Below are positions 1-13,132 of a stretch of 64,000 bases of DNA, in pieces. The translations under genes and the position numbers were made by a program. The stretch covers positions 457,402 through 521,401 of the forward strand of contig MNCI01002986.1 in assembly GCA_015680685.1 (NCBI GenBank), in the 5' to 3' direction. The first letter of the stretch is position 1, and the number at the start of each line of letters is the position of its first letter. This DNA is from Gnetum montanum. Lineage: Eukaryota; Streptophyta; Gnetopsida; Gnetales; Gnetaceae. The notes below the pieces were generated by a model. The model worked only from the letters and a program-made list of their open reading frames with translations. It was not told the DNA's origin and ran no database searches.

Positions 1-1548
1 AAAGTAAAAGAAGTTTAAAGAATAATGCTAGATGGGAAGGCTAGAGAGAAAACATTTACAACTTTGTTAAATACTGCATTTAAGATTGTTGAAATTTTAG
101 TTGATATCTTTGGCAAAACTTCATCCTAAAATAACAGGCATGCAAGGAAGTTTGGGATGCCAAAGCTCATTGTAAGTTGATGCATCAAAGACTCTATCAT
201 GAATCTAAAACCATTAAATAGTATGCTGTTGTGCTCCTCTCCTCAACTTAAAATTAGCATCTTTTCTTTTGATTTTTCTTACAATTGAGATCAAGCACAG
301 CGTGCAACAACATTTGCGTATAGCTTGACCAAAAATAAAGCCATGAATGTTCAAGGATGACCAACTTAGCCACATAACCTGATATATAATAATGATGAAA
401 AAAAGTCATAACCTATTGTGTCAATGTAGTTTATTATTATTTTCCATGTTTTTCATGGCAGCTCACAACTACTTGTAATAAATAAATAAAATATGAATTT
501 GTATGAGGGGAGCCTTTACAAAAATTTGAGATGGTAGTAAATTTATTTTAAATAAAAATTTTTCTTTTAAAAAGTTTTGAAAAATGTGAGAAGCTTTAAA
601 AAAATCAATGGAAAGAAATTATAGGGCCTTGAGAAAGAAAATCTGCCTTGAAAGAATTTAAAAATATTTAAAAGAAATTGACCCTATAACTTAAACCTTA
701 GTATTCGATTGCTTTCTATCACATTAGTATTTACAAAATTGTTCTTTAAATGTATAATCCAGCGATCAAAATAGTCCCAACACTGCTAAAAAAAACTTAC
801 CAAAAGTGTGAAAGTAGTAAGAAGAGATTCAATAGGTTTAACTCCTTCCATGTTGGTTCAATTTTAACCATAGTTTTGTTTTTTCCTTAATGTTAATAAT
901 TGCTCCAAAGGAACTAAAAATAAATATAATGGTCTACATTTTCCTTAATCGTGTGTTACATTTGTAATCTATGTCTATAATGAAATCACAGCTATAATGA
1001 TTAAAAACCATGACATGTGATTATATCTTTGGTAAGGAAGAGCATAAAAATCTCCTCAGCATGCATTTATTGCTATTGCTAGTGCTTGTATACTCATGCC
1101 CATGACATTGAACATATATGCATAATGGAAAAAATTCTCCTTTTATAGAAAGCAAAAATTGAAAAATCAAAATACTTGAACTTTGAAAAATTCCAAACTT
1201 AAACTTGGAATCTTTATTTTATTATTTTCAAATCCATACCATAGCTTTATTCTCCTTGGTTGTGATCACACTCAATTTTTAAATTATTTAAATATGTATT
1301 CATGGGTCCCACCATTTCCTACAAGTGGGTAAGCATGATAGATGATGGTAATCAAATATACATATGCTAGCAACATTGCATTAAATACATACTAAGGAAG
1401 TTTTGTGATCTTCCCTTCAATAAAAGTGTGTCTTGAAAGTTAACTCAAGGCAAATTACATTTGAGTTCTCAAATCAATGCATCATAAATCATGCCACGAT
1501 CTTTTAATTCTACCTATGAATTTGTAGGATACCCTCAGTAGTTTTTCT
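1..1548. other. AT-rich sequence without recognisable gene
   Basis: This left flank of element A1 has stops in all frames and no recognisable protein motif, LTR edge or RNA gene. It is probably decayed intergenic or repeat DNA. Confidence 0.6.
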
Positions 1549-1553
1549 CTCTA

Positions 1554-2456
1554 TGATGAGTGGTGGAGTAGTACAACACCCAACCATATGTGGTACGAGT
1601 GCTCACATGTAGCCTAGTCAAATTTCATGAACAAGGAAATGTAATTATGCTAGTAATTGGTTTAAGTTTACGATTGATGTCTTCCCATGTGAGCTAGTAA
1701 AATTGATGTGTATGGTTTAACTCATGATGAGATGTATGATGTGTTGATGTTGTAGGGCCATGTTACTCCTGGTGAACATAAGGTAAATGAAGTGGTTGCT
1801 AAATCTAATTAATGGTAAAAAAATCTACTTTAGCCTAGACATTTATTCCTAATTCTCCATACATGTCTCACACTCATGTAATCGTTACTGGGATTACTGA
1901 GTATTCCACTACTGGGCAAACCAAGCAATAATACTATTGGATTACCAAACAATCACACTTAACACTGGGGATTAGTTGTATCCATTCCACTTAACAATAG
2001 AAAGAGTAAAGTTCAAGTGAAAGTAAACAATAACTAAGAAAGTAGTAATTAGTAAGCTAAGTGAAATCAGTAAACATTATGTTAAGTAAACAGCAAAGAA
2101 ATCTAAGTGATGCTGCAATGATGGAAAGTAATCTCAATCTTTATTTTTGGTCATAAAACATGTCCAAGCACATTCCAGTTGAATAAAGACTCTATTCAAT
2201 TAGTTAACATCACACTATGGGCATACACTCCTAAGTGCTAAGTGCTAAAATCAAGAAAACAAACTGATAGAATTTCGCTAAGTTGGAATGAAACTACTAT
2301 TAGAGCATGTGCCTAAGTGTCATATTTATAGGTATGAACGTGTCCATGATATCAGATATCTGACATCATAGCTTGTGCCCTAATATTAGGGATTTGATAT
2401 TACAACTCCAATATTAAATGCTTGATATCATGGCCTTGTAAATATTTGATTTATCA
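1554..2456 (-). repeat. A1 3' LTR
   Basis: A 903 bp LTR, starting TGATGAG on the plus strand and ending TTTATCA. It pairs with 20027-20869. In sense orientation (minus strand) it opens with a palindrome-rich stretch of GATATC-like units (about 2331-2456), then a TATAAATA box at 2323-2330. The polypurine side is just inside at 2457-2475 (sense strand GGGGTTA next to the LTR). Confidence 0.9.
2323..2456 (-). promoter_or_regulatory. A1 3' LTR U3 promoter: GATATC palindrome array plus TATA box
   Basis: The TATAAATA box (2323-2330, minus strand) lies about 126 bp from the LTR edge. Between them is a run of short palindromes and near-palindromes (GATATC, AATATT, TGATATCA). The same layout recurs in every A-family LTR here and, unusually, inside the element at 5937-6032. 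Confidence 0.7.
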
Positions 2457-2658
2457 TAACCCCACGATTAATTGAAAACTCATCCTTAAGCTAAAAAGAA
2501 TGAGAATGTATTTTCTTACAAAATTGGGAGGTAGATTTACATGACACTGACTACTATATACATGACTCAGATTCCACAGTGGAGTTTACAAAAGTTAACA
2601 CATTTCATGACATGAAAAATTTAATAAAAGGAAAAATTTAGTGAAGCTTTATGTAGCC

Positions 2659-5386
2659 TTATGTGGTTCTAGGTGGTGGCGGCTCTTCCATTAATTACTA
2701 ATTAGGCTTCTAAAATTTGTATCTATGCGGGAGCACTTGAAGCTTTTCATTTTTTATTCTAGGATCATGAACTGTCCATGTTGATGAACCAATGTTTGAT
2801 GGAATTAGCATGTTCCATGGGCATGACAACTATAAAAACATATGATTTGCTTTGACATACCAAGCTACGAACTACCTTCTCTCCTCTTCGAATGTTCTAG
2901 CCTTCTCTTGTAATTCATGGTAGTATGATAATCTACTAGCCAAGTTTGCTACTACATCTTTTTGACCTTAGTAGCTGGCCTTTACTTCTTCCAATTCAGA
3001 GTTTGTTAATTGGAGTTTCTATAAGGCATCTTTATGATATGCAAACTCATTTTCATTTAAGGCATCTGTGGCCGCTACTTACTATTCTAGCTCATTCTTA
3101 GGCCTACCTGCTTTCAACATGGCCACGTTAACATAATAAAGGTTAGCTAACCCCATGTAATCTTTTAGTTCCTCTATCTACAAGTATTTATTTTTCACTT
3201 CTGCTTAATGGACATGGGCATAACTATTTGGGATAGGTTGCTAGTTAGGATTTTGTACTAAAATTAAGTTGATTCTAGCCTTTGCCATTTGGATTTCTTT
3301 CTCGTTGATTTGCTTGTACATGCCCACTTAGTCATAGAAGTGTTTCTTGAGCCTCTCATGTTTCTTTGCTTCATTTTTTCATGCCCTGATTTAGATGGCT
3401 AACTTCTGATAAATTGCATGTACCTCCTCCATTGAGAGGATCCTATTTTCTCTAGCGAGGTTGCTCATGTCCTAGTTAACCCTCACCAATTTTTCTCTTA
3501 ACTAGTGGATGCTTTTCTTCAAGATGTTTTTCTACTTCTCTACAATGATCAACCTCATGTTGTTAGTAACAAGTTTTTTATTTTCCTCCTATACTGTGGT
3601 AAGTTCCTACACATGTGCATAATTTTGTGCTTTAGACACAGAGCCATTTCATACTGCTTTCTTATTATTACTTGCCAACTATTTATTCTGCTCAATCAGG
3701 TCATTGATATGCTCTATTCTAAATTGCATGATCTAGTTATGTGCAATGAATTACATGGGATCTCTTCATTCATATCTTAGGACTATGAACTCTTCTTATA
3801 ATCTTAAAATTTCTGCCTCTACATATTCTGCCTTAGTTTTTGCAATAACTAATTTTCCTTTGGTAGCAATGAGCTTAGACTATACTATGGTGACATCACT
3901 TGGGATGTTGAATAGTGTTATCATGACTTGTCTAGTCTATAATAGTCTATTGAGCACATCTTCATGATCAACAGGAGTTATCAAGGTTTCAACTAACATC
4001 TAAGCATCTTTGGCTCAAGTCAGATCTATCAATGGTACAATAGGTATATTAAAAGATTCCTTGATCTGATCAATGATCATCTTTGCTACTTTTTCCGCAT
4101 CTTGGTGTTGCATTACCACTACTGTGGATCCTTCTCTAGTCTCTAGCACCACTTGGAATAATGCAATGTTCTCAAAGATCTATTGTGACGATTGTACTGT
4201 TTCTCCTGACTGTAATGAAATTTGTCCATTTATTGGATTGATTGAAACTATGGGTCTAATGGCATTGTCGTCTGTAAAGATTGACCTCATCCCTTGTTCC
4301 CTAGCTGATTGCTTCTATAATATGCTACAGATGACTCTTCAACAGTCAGTAATCTTATAGCGGCAACAATGGAACTCGCTATTGTTGCTACTCTTGTTCT
4401 TGTTGTTACTATTGCTATTGTTATTGTTGCTCTTGTTCTTGCTCTTATTCCTATTCTTCACCTTGATCTTTCTTAGGTGGTGCTGGTTTAAGAAACTTAG
4501 CATATGAAGCATTTTGGGCTCTCTAAGGGATGTCATTAGTGTACCCCAAGATTCTGTCTTACTTGCACAGCTTTCTAACAAGATAAGGGAATGGAAGTGT
4601 TGGCTTCCCTATTCTTATTTCTTCAAACTACCTCTATATTTCCATAAAGTAGAGTTGTGCAAGGTTGGCATTGTATTCATCCATCAGGATTGCACTTCCT
4701 CTAGCTGCATAAGTGGATAGTAAAGTTAGTCATTTTGTTGGGAATAGATTATAAATTCCAAATTTGAAGTAGATTCTCTCATATAGAGTTAGCTCAATAT
4801 AGCCCTTATCTTCTTTTCCATAAGCACATTTTAGCCATAGTTTTCTAGTTTTAGGATCAAATCAGGTGAATAGATGTGCTAACCTTGCCCCTTCATTGGG
4901 TATATTTAGAGCTTCTATAATTACCTTGATCAAGAATGAAACTAAGATTCCTCTAATATTAATAGTAGTGCCCTCTTTTTTTTGCCAAAATTGATAAGTC
5001 TCTCCAAGGTACCATTTACCATTCTGTGATAGTGTTGACCATAGCGATGATGCTTGGAGTTGCATCCTTACTACTTTAGGAACAAATTCTATAAATGGGC
5101 CAAAGTTCATTTCCATAATGATTGTGGTTAGGATGAATCTTTCTTGGATGGTGTGGAGGCATTCATATGACAATGTGAGGCATTTTCCTTACACTTGTAA
5201 TTCCTCTACCTCTCCTTGGACTAATTGTTCTCTAGCAGGAGTATCTTGATGAATGTTGAATAATTAGGCTTCCTGCTCCTCATGTTATGGTTTTTATCCT
5301 CTGATTTGACCTTTGCCTTGGCTTCTTGATCATTTTCTTCCTCCTTGTGAAGGTCTTCCTTTTGCTCCTCCTCTTCTTGGGATCAT
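2659..5386 (-). pseudogene. A1 accessory ORF (aORF): broken, N-terminal domain plus long coiled coil
   Basis: A broken reading frame of about 900 codons lies between protease and 3' LTR in sense orientation. The start at 5384-5386 is chosen because the same ATG context (A/TAG or CAG before ATG, then a Pro-Lys or Pro-Arg) recurs in A3, A6 and F. The first third is best seen at 4862-5173, an uninterrupted 103-codon stretch with motifs NFGPFIEFVP, GKWYLGETY and INIRG-x-LVS...ALNIP. A6 has matching motifs (GEWYMKETY, IKIKG-x-QVS...ALRLP). An Asn/Ser/Lys low-complexity run lies at 4380-4450. The rest is rich in Glu, Lys, Leu and Gln and looks like coiled coil. The end has HDPRI and EPPPP. The first domain resembles plant-mobile or Athila env-position ORFs only by pattern. 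Function unknown. Confidence 0.7.
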
Positions 5387-5936
5387 TTGCAATCCTAAGG
5401 ATTCAAAATTACTAAGCTATTTCCATGTATTCTTAACGGTTTCATACCTTACTCGTATTCTTAGTTTCATTAAGTTTTTAGTTCATGATTGTAGAGTTAG
5501 AAAAAATTTTGCAAAACAAAAAACGTAACCCCATAGGTGTTATCTCTTTATAACCTTTCAAATTCTTCTAGTTTATTCTTATGTATGGCTCATGATGATG
5601 GTTATGGTTCCTTAAGAACATTATTTGAGTGTTTTGGCATTAGTATGATTGATTGTTCCTTATAAATTTCAACTTTCACTTTGTACTTACCCTGAAAGTA
5701 CCTTCTAGGCATTAGAAGTTTGTGACAAATTAGCTCAAATTGTCCTTACTAGCACCCCATGACTAAGATGAGCACCCCATGATCAAATAGGTTCAAAAAT
5801 TATGAAAATCAGAGTGATAATGATCAAGTTATGGCTTGGGAAGGCTAGGAGGTTAGAGCTTAGATCATAAAAGAAAATTCAAAAAATATCCCTTGGCTCA
5901 AATGAAAATGATAAAAATTTCAACTAAAACCCTATG

Positions 5937-6032
5937 TATTTATACTTTTTGAGGGACTTGATATTGGGGACTTGACATCAGGAATTTGATATCAATGCAT
6001 ATCCTATATTGGTATCTTAATATCAAAGCCCA
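5937..6032 (-). promoter_or_regulatory. A1 internal promoter upstream of aORF: second palindrome array plus TATA
   Basis: On the minus strand GATATT/GATATC-type units (5953-6032; for example TTGATATCAA and repeated CAAGTCCC) are followed by TATAAATA at 5937-5944. This copies the order of the LTR promoter and sits about 550 bp upstream of the aORF start. The same arrangement is present in A3 and A6. Inference: separate transcription of the accessory gene. Confidence 0.65.
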
Positions 6033-7929
6033 AGAAATTTCACTTTTCATTAGGGTCTAATTGAAAATATTAATTCAATGGGATATTTGGAAGGTTTTAA
6101 GGTTACTTAGAGGGTTTAGATGATAGAGATATGTGTATTTTTGTGAAACAATTGTCATTGGAAGTTCATAGAGAAGAAATTTTTGGCTAAGAAATTTCAT
6201 CATACGGGTTAGAAGGGTAACGAATTCATGTTTTTAAAATGGATAGTGTAAATGATATGGGAAGTGTTTGTTGATGTTTGGAAGGTTCAAGATGATGTAG
6301 AATTGCTTGGTAGGTATAAGAAACAGCAGTTATACAAGTGAGTTCTTCCCCAAGCTAGCTCTAGCCCTTAATGCCCTTGTATAACCACACCTAAAAGTGT
6401 CCTTAGGTACTTAAGGAGTTGAATGTAATGCATACTTGTATAGAAAAATGCACATGTTAGTACCACCAAATTGGGAAAATAACTCTATGCTATACACAAC
6501 CACAAGTTATGACTGTTCAAATAGTGAGATGAGATGGACTTAGAAGGGATTGCAGAAATCAAGACATAAGGTATCTTACCATAGGCATAATAAATTCTTA
6601 TGTTTTATTAGTGGTTAAAGTAATCAATAGCCTTTCTTTCCAAGATTCAAACCAAGTCCAGACCATTGTTCAGTGACATTGCATTGTGTCATCTTTTGGA
6701 AGTACAATTGTAAGACTATCAATGTTGCAAGGAGTACCATCACTTGGTGTATTGTCCAAGGGAGGAGTTTATTCATGGAACTTGTTTATTTTTTAGATTT
6801 TTGAGATGCTACCTACCTTTAGGCATGGGTAACATGTCCTTCTAGTGGGATCCCTAGAAATTAATTTTGTGCTCTTTTTATTTTTATTTGTGTCAATCTT
6901 TCCAGGCAGCACTTATTTTACTCTTACTTCCATTTTTCGTTAGATCTACAAGGATGTAATAAAACCTTAGCGACATGATAGAACTCACAATAGTAATCGA
7001 AAAGAATCCACAAATCCCCTTGATGTCACACCCTTTAAATTTCCACTTGGTTCTTTACTTTTTGGTCCAGGCATAATGATCATAAGTTTATTCTTAGTTT
7101 TATGATGAAAAATAATATCATTATGGCCATGGTAAGAACTTATTATTAATGGAATGTATGGATGGATGATGTGGGCTCAATGTTTAAATAATCAGTCCCT
7201 TATGACTTGATAACATAGAGAAATCTTCACCTTATTGGACTACATCTTGCCTCTATTTTAAATGTGCCTTATTAGTAAGTAAAAATTATTTAAAAAGGGT
7301 TTAAACACATAGTATGAATGAAAAAGATAGTAAGAATTGAAAAATGTCAAAGAATTGAAAAAATGTAAAAGAATGCCAAAAATTTAAAAAATGAAAAATA
7401 TTAAAGAATAAGAAAATATTAAAGAATGTGAAAAATGAAAGAAAACTAGAAATTGAAAGGAATTGTAAAATAAAAAATAGAAAAACATTTATTAATTCTA
7501 GACTTAAGATAGGACATCTCCCTCACTACTGAACTCATGGGCGAGCGTTCAGAAAATTCTCCCTATATCTACTAGATCATACACTCTAAGTGGTTCACTT
7601 ACCATCTTTATTGATTTAACTTTTCTATTATTGTCCCCAGGTAATTTTGATGGTAATGGAATCTTAATCATTTAAGTTCTTATTTTCTTTTCCCATTGGT
7701 TTATGATTATGATTTAATAGTTTCATTTTTGGGTCCTTAGTTGGAGTCATCTTCTTAAAATGGGAGTTGATAAGTGGATTAGATTATGCCATGCATTTTT
7801 TAGATAATTTTTTATTCTCATTTAGTGGCCACAAGATGTCTTTTGATTTTGTGTCTCCTACTCTCCCTTATATGCACACTTGTTCTTCACACTTGTTGTG
7901 AATTAGTGTGATGACTATGTTAACACTAT
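6033..7929 (-). other. A1 spacer between protease and internal promoter
   Basis: There is no coding signal. It includes a block conserved in all five well-preserved A copies (6336-6420; related to 27492-27580, 45345-45425, 50848-50932 and 63034-63108). It also has an A-rich, loosely tandem tract (about 7280-7490; sense strand T-rich with ACA), corresponding to the T-rich arrays after protease in A4 and A5. Confidence 0.6.
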
Positions 7930-9678
7930 GAAGTGTCAGTCCATGACTACAACCTATACTTTCAGTAGTGATGCATGGAATCTACTATGTATGTATGGCT
8001 CTATGCATGTTTTCTTTAGAGATCTCAATAGATAGATCCCTCATACTTAGTTTGGCATCAATTGTGCTAAGCCATGCTATTCCCATGATAATTGGAAATT
8101 CCTTATCATCATTTTTCACATCGATTACCAAAATTTTTTTGGATAAGACCACCCATTGACAGTGGTTACTACATCATCTATTTATCTCAAAGGAATGGAA
8201 ATAGATTGATTTGCAAGCTTCAACCTGATGTTGCACATTCTCAATGATGGTAGGTTCCATGTTGGATATGTTTCATAAGAGATCAAATTTATCTTGGAAC
8301 ATGAGTCTAATAGAGCTTTGCATGGTAGATTTCCAACTACTTGTAGATAAATCAAAGAATTTTTGGATCAATTCTCTCCTTAGAGATTGGTCCTATCTTA
8401 ATCCAATTTGTGATGATTTTAGTGAGCATGATAGTCTGTATGTTTGGATTGGATGCTAACAGAAGCTTGTTGGTTGTAAGAGAATCTGTATTTGGGGAAG
8501 TTGATCACAATGAAGCTCTAATTATATTAGGTTTTTCAAGACTTTTCCTAAGGAAAGGATGTTTCTTCATTTGGCCCTTAGTGTTGCTAGTAGGATTCTC
8601 TATCTAAATGTTCACTACATGTGTAGCTTTCCTTTATCGTGGTTGTGACAACAATTCCCATCGCATCACGAGTGGTGGCATTAGTGGAAAATGATTGGGA
8701 TTTTGATTTGAAAAATAAACTGCCTGTGGATGCACATACGAGTTTGAGTTGGTCCTTGGTGACATTGGTTAGTGGTATTTTGGTGGATAATATTATGGAG
8801 TCTGGACATTTGTGTTTGCTAGTGAGATTAGATGTTGGACATAGTATCCATAAGGATCAGGTTGTTGAAATGGATATTGCTACCTTGGCAATGGCATGGC
8901 CCATGTCTGTGGTTCCCACCACTACTATTGATATTGCTCTTGTGGTTAAGAGTAGTCTTTGCTTGGGTAATAGGTTAGCTAAAAAGTTTGCTTGATATTA
9001 CCTTGAGGATAAGGAAGTCTTTTGCGCCTCTAATTTTTGAAAAACGTTGGATTAAGTGCATATACCCCAAATTCTTGCAAGTGGGCCATAACAAGACAAC
9101 ATCCCTTAGGATGTTCATACTGGCACACCTTGCATCCTTCCTCTTCCTTTGAACTAGAGTTAGTGTACCCTTCAATGGTAGAAAGTTTTGCTTTGTGTTT
9201 ATGACTGTCTTGTCCACAATCTCTTTTCTTCTTCTTTTCCTTGTCCCTATTGAGTGCTTGTTTAGTCATTTCTTTCACAATCCTTAGGATCGTAGCAATC
9301 TTTTCATCCACTAAATCTGAAACTTTCTCTACCTTAGCTACTATATCATTGACTGATTTGTGAATAGGTAGAGTCTTTTGCTAAATAACATCACCCAAGG
9401 TTTCATCCTCTTGCTTGTCACATATATGCACATCTCTTTTTTGGATTAATGAATCTCTATTGTACTATTCAGCATATTCCCTCTTTCTAAGTTCACCTTC
9501 CTCTTTTGCCACTTCATCGATTAGTCTTTGAATGTGATGGATGATTATTTCTAATAATCTTCCTTGGATGTAAACCCCAAGGATCTCCTTGGTTTTGCTT
9601 TGCAGCCCATCTACAATGTGTTTGAGCTATTCCTTCAATGAAAATCCATGGCCTGGGTACTTATGTAGTAGTGAATAG
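7930..9678 (-). pseudogene. A1 gag-protease, C-terminal part (interrupted by element C)
   Basis: This is the downstream part of the gag-protease polyprotein; the upstream part is at 18609-19892, beyond element C. It encodes the end of gag, including a Cys/His motif at about 9062-9135 (CQYEHPKGCC with an earlier Cys: C-x2-C-x3-H-x3-C-C). A linker and an aspartic-protease-like domain follow. The protease active-site motif reads DSC where DSG is expected (near 8300). Downstream motifs EFPIIMG and AWLSTIDA (near 8050) match the A4 and A5 protease. Several stops and frameshifts interrupt it. Confidence 0.75.
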
Positions 9679-11225
9679 TGTACTGACCTAAATCATCGGT
9701 GTAAGGCTGGAAGGGAAACAAACACCAAAAGATCGTCGAGCAGACACAACTAACCCTACCTTCGCCCGAGGGCAAGCTGGAAAAGAAAATGAAGGTAGAG
9801 TGCCTTGGATGGTCTACATGCAAATCAACCAAGGACTTCCCTAAGTGTAAACTACGGCTTGTGCTAGGGTTATCGTAACTGAAGCTTTAAAATGTAAACA
9901 GTATGCATGAAATGTAAACAGAAACGAATGCAGGTATCATAAACAAAACATAAACAGAATGTAAAATAGAGAAAACAGAATAATGGCTGGCAAAACAAAC
10001 TGTATTGTATTTCTTAGAAAAGATATGCACTGGTTAAAGTGTAGCTACATGTGTGGATGGCAGGTCAAGTGCCAAGCCCCAGGTGACATGATGTGATGTG
10101 ATGTGTTTTAGAAGTGGTTGGATGCTAGGAGTTAGAGTGTGCTGAGTGCCCAAGGATTGCTGGTCTGAGTTTCCTAAGCCATTTAACTCAAAAATTGCCA
10201 ACCCCATTTATGTGAATTGATAGGGTATTTATAGGGCTGGGCTAGGCTCGAGTGTAGAATTTGAGAATGGAATCAATGGCTGAGAGATGAGAGTAAAGCA
10301 GATCAAGTGACACGTGTCCAATGGACAACTGTGCGTGAGTTGTGTGTGAGTTGGATGTGTGTGGGCAAGCTAGGTTCTTGACCAAATGCACCGTACCTTA
10401 TAATGTGTGGCTTACTCAAGCCCATAGAAGCACATACAATTTAGAACATGAGGGCTTGGCAAGCCCACAAATGAAAATTTACATTGAAAGGATGATGGAC
10501 AACAAGAGAAATTGGCTTTGGCTCGATTTAAACTTCTGGATCTTTGAATTGACTACTGTAGGATGTCGATTTGAGTGGTTTTGTGGCTGTTTGAGGTGTC
10601 TTTGCTTCACCAGGGCTACCAGAATGAGTTGATTTGGTCCTGGCGTGTGTTTGGAGTGATTTTGTCTGGGCGTGAATAGTGTTCACGCTGATGAATAGTG
10701 TTCACGTTGATGAATAGTGGTCACGTTGATGAGTAGTGTTCATGCTAATGAATAGTGGTCACGCTGATGAATAGTGGTCACACTGGGCACTCATGCTGCA
10801 GTGTGACCTATAGCTTGACATAAGGAGAATGACATGTTTCACTAATTTTTGAATTTTTGAAGCCTATTTCTTGAGTGTAACTGTTGTCTGCTTGTGTCTG
10901 ACCCTGCAAGTCAAGATTTGAGCCTGAATGTGCCCTGTTCGAAGCCACTTTTGGTAGGTCATGCTAGACTCATGCTGCAGCATGCCCTACAACATGACTT
11001 CAGGAAACTTCTAAAAAACTTGCAATTTTGACATTCTGAAGGCTGGACCTGCTCACACTGTCAGTCTCGACACTGTGCAGAGTTGCTCACACTGAGGGTA
11101 GACAAGTTGCCTTGGGCAAGTTGGGTGTGAGTTCCATGCCTTAGCCAAATTTTGCCTCTTGAAACTTCGAAAGGGCTTGAATCATTCTCGTTTCAAAGTG
11201 CTAGGCTGAAATTAGTGGTGTTTCA
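9679..11225 (-). repeat. C 3' LTR
   Basis: A 1547 bp LTR starting TGTACTGACC and ending GTGTTTCA on the plus strand. A TATAAATA box lies at 10226-10233 on the minus strand. A minisatellite of about 20 bp units lies at 10672-10795. A polypurine tract (sense ACAAAGAGGGACCAA) abuts its inner edge at 11226-11240. Confidence 0.9.
10672..10795. repeat. LTR minisatellite, short allele
   Basis: About six copies of a ~20 bp unit, GTTCACGCTGATGAATAGTG with variants, in tandem. The paired LTR has about nine copies at 17985-18170, so the array changed length after or during insertion. Confidence 0.8.
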
Positions 11226-13132
11226 TTGGTCCCTCTTTGTTGACGTTTGGAGGAATCCACTCGAGAGGCATTAACAAAGAAGTGCAAAACACCATGAACA
11301 ACCATGTATCAAGCATTATCCATCAGCCCTAGGCTGAATTTCATTGCACCATTTTCAAAAGTACATGGGATTGAGGGAATGTGGTTCAAGATGCAAGGGA
11401 TTGTAATCGGGGAAAGTTAGGAGTTGATCAAGGGTTATGATTGCTACTGGGATTGTTGGAGAGGAATGCTCTCATGTGAATGAGCTATATCTTTGGTCCT
11501 TGTCCATAGCCAGTGTTCAACAGACTCAGAGCCAAGATATAAGAAGTGCATTCTTTGGAGAAACAAGACTCTTATAGAGTGTTTATGGGGCCTATTGTAA
11601 ACAACCAAAGCCACGCAATGATGTGTAACATGATCTCTTTGAGACATGAGTGTAACATTTTTTCAAGACAATTGCCTTCTTGCCTAGGGCTTGTATGAGA
11701 ATCGCCAATAGTCTTCTGTTTATGATGTCAACAGGGTCACAAAGACCTTTTCCATGCATTTTGCTCTTTGACCCTTTTATTCTTTTCTTTTTATGTTTTT
11801 TTGTTTGTTTTTTTTTTTGCTTTATTTTGTCTTTCTATTTCTTTTACTTTTCTTTTTCTCTTTGGTATTTTTGAAAGAGATTTCTTTTAGTGCTATGCTC
11901 ATGTTCGAGCACTTGCATTTTATGTCATGTACTGTGTGCTATATTTTGCATCGCAACTGCTTAGGGAGTTACAGTGCAACAGTGTATCAAGGATTTTGAG
12001 GTGAGTAGGAGATAATGTATCTAGGGGATGTAATTGAATAAGATAAGGGGGCCTGATGGGGAAATAAGGGATGTATCGGGAGTCGAGAATGTACTTATGA
12101 ACAGATTGATTAACCTAGTCACATGCATCAGGAAGAATGTGATACGTTGTCGTCATGATGAAATGCATCTATGCACGAACACCTCTGGCATGTCATCCTA
12201 CAAACACAACTCCAAGAAGACAAGAAAAACATAGATGAATTGGTTAAATAAGCACTTTAAACATAGAGATGGAGCCACTATGTGCAATTTCAAAGCAAAC
12301 AGAATCATGAGCAGCATTAGCTTCATTAGGGTCCACGAGACAAATTATGTAGCAAATCTTTGTGGAACATGACTAGCCAATTGTAGCAACACATCTTTCC
12401 AAGTTTTGCCTGGTTGTTGATGATTTCGCTAGTTTATAGTCTTAGCAGACTGTTGTGGATTAGTTTTACGTCATAACCCTTTAGACAGTGCTAGTTTAGC
12501 ATCGTAGCGGATGGTGCACTGCTAGTTTATAGTCATAGCGGACTGTGAAGAGGCAAACCAGTTCATAATCTTAGTGGACTTTGGATGCAAGTTTTATGTC
12601 ATGGCAAACAGACATGGTAGTTTAGCATCATACTAAATAGAGATCTGTGGTATTAGTTTTAAGTCATGATGCTAGGACATTTTGTGGTATCAGTTTTAAG
12701 TCATAATGCTAGGACTGTCTATGCTAGTCTATAGTCATAGCGGACTATTTGTGCTTACCTTGCTTGTGTAAGGTGTGATGCTGGATGCATGGTCATGCTG
12801 TGTGTCTGCATAATCCTGCAAAGATCAACTAGGAAGAAAACAACATCAAGTGACACCTATTGTAAATAGATTTAAAATGTATTAATGAAAGAAAAGCAAA
12901 GCAAAAAGTGATAGTTTTAGGCCGTTCTAGGCGATATGCTAGTTTAAGGCCTTTTCGGGCCTTGTGTTTTTATAGTTTTATGTTTTTATGTTTCATGTTT
13001 TTCAAATGCAATGTGTAAACTAAGTTGACGAATGTGTAAACAAAGAAAAATGAGTGATCTAAGTGAGTAGGTAAAATGTAAACGCATAGGTTAGTGTAAT
13101 GTAAACAAAAGTAAAAAATGCATGTCAGAGGG
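11226..13132 (-). other. C spacer with T-rich tract and iterons
   Basis: No coding capacity was recognised between protease and 3' LTR. It contains a long T-rich tract on the plus strand (11785-11880), which gives poly-Phe ORFs that are not genes, and the iteron cluster listed separately at 12420-12960. Confidence 0.6.
12420..12960. repeat. Iterons related to GCTAGTTTATAGTCTTAGCGGAC in element C
   Basis: Roughly nine imperfect copies of a ~22 bp motif (core TAGTTTA, then a TC-TAGCGGA-like half) lie about 30-60 bp apart, and two more lie inside the coding region at 14369-14425. Read in the sense direction they match the repeats ahead of the Tat pol of element D (30600-31110). Confidence 0.65.

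Noticed and set aside
4339-4581. Asn/Ser/Lys-rich minus ORF as a separate gene
   Set aside because: It is part of the degenerate A1 aORF; the low-complexity run lies in line with its neighbouring segments.
8639-8995. 118-codon plus-strand ORF
   Set aside because: It is antisense to the A1 gag-protease linker; no motif, and the A4 and A5 copies have no matching frame.
11680-11999. Phe-rich membrane-like ORFs
   Set aside because: They are produced by a T-rich tract in the C spacer, with no start context, conservation or partner.
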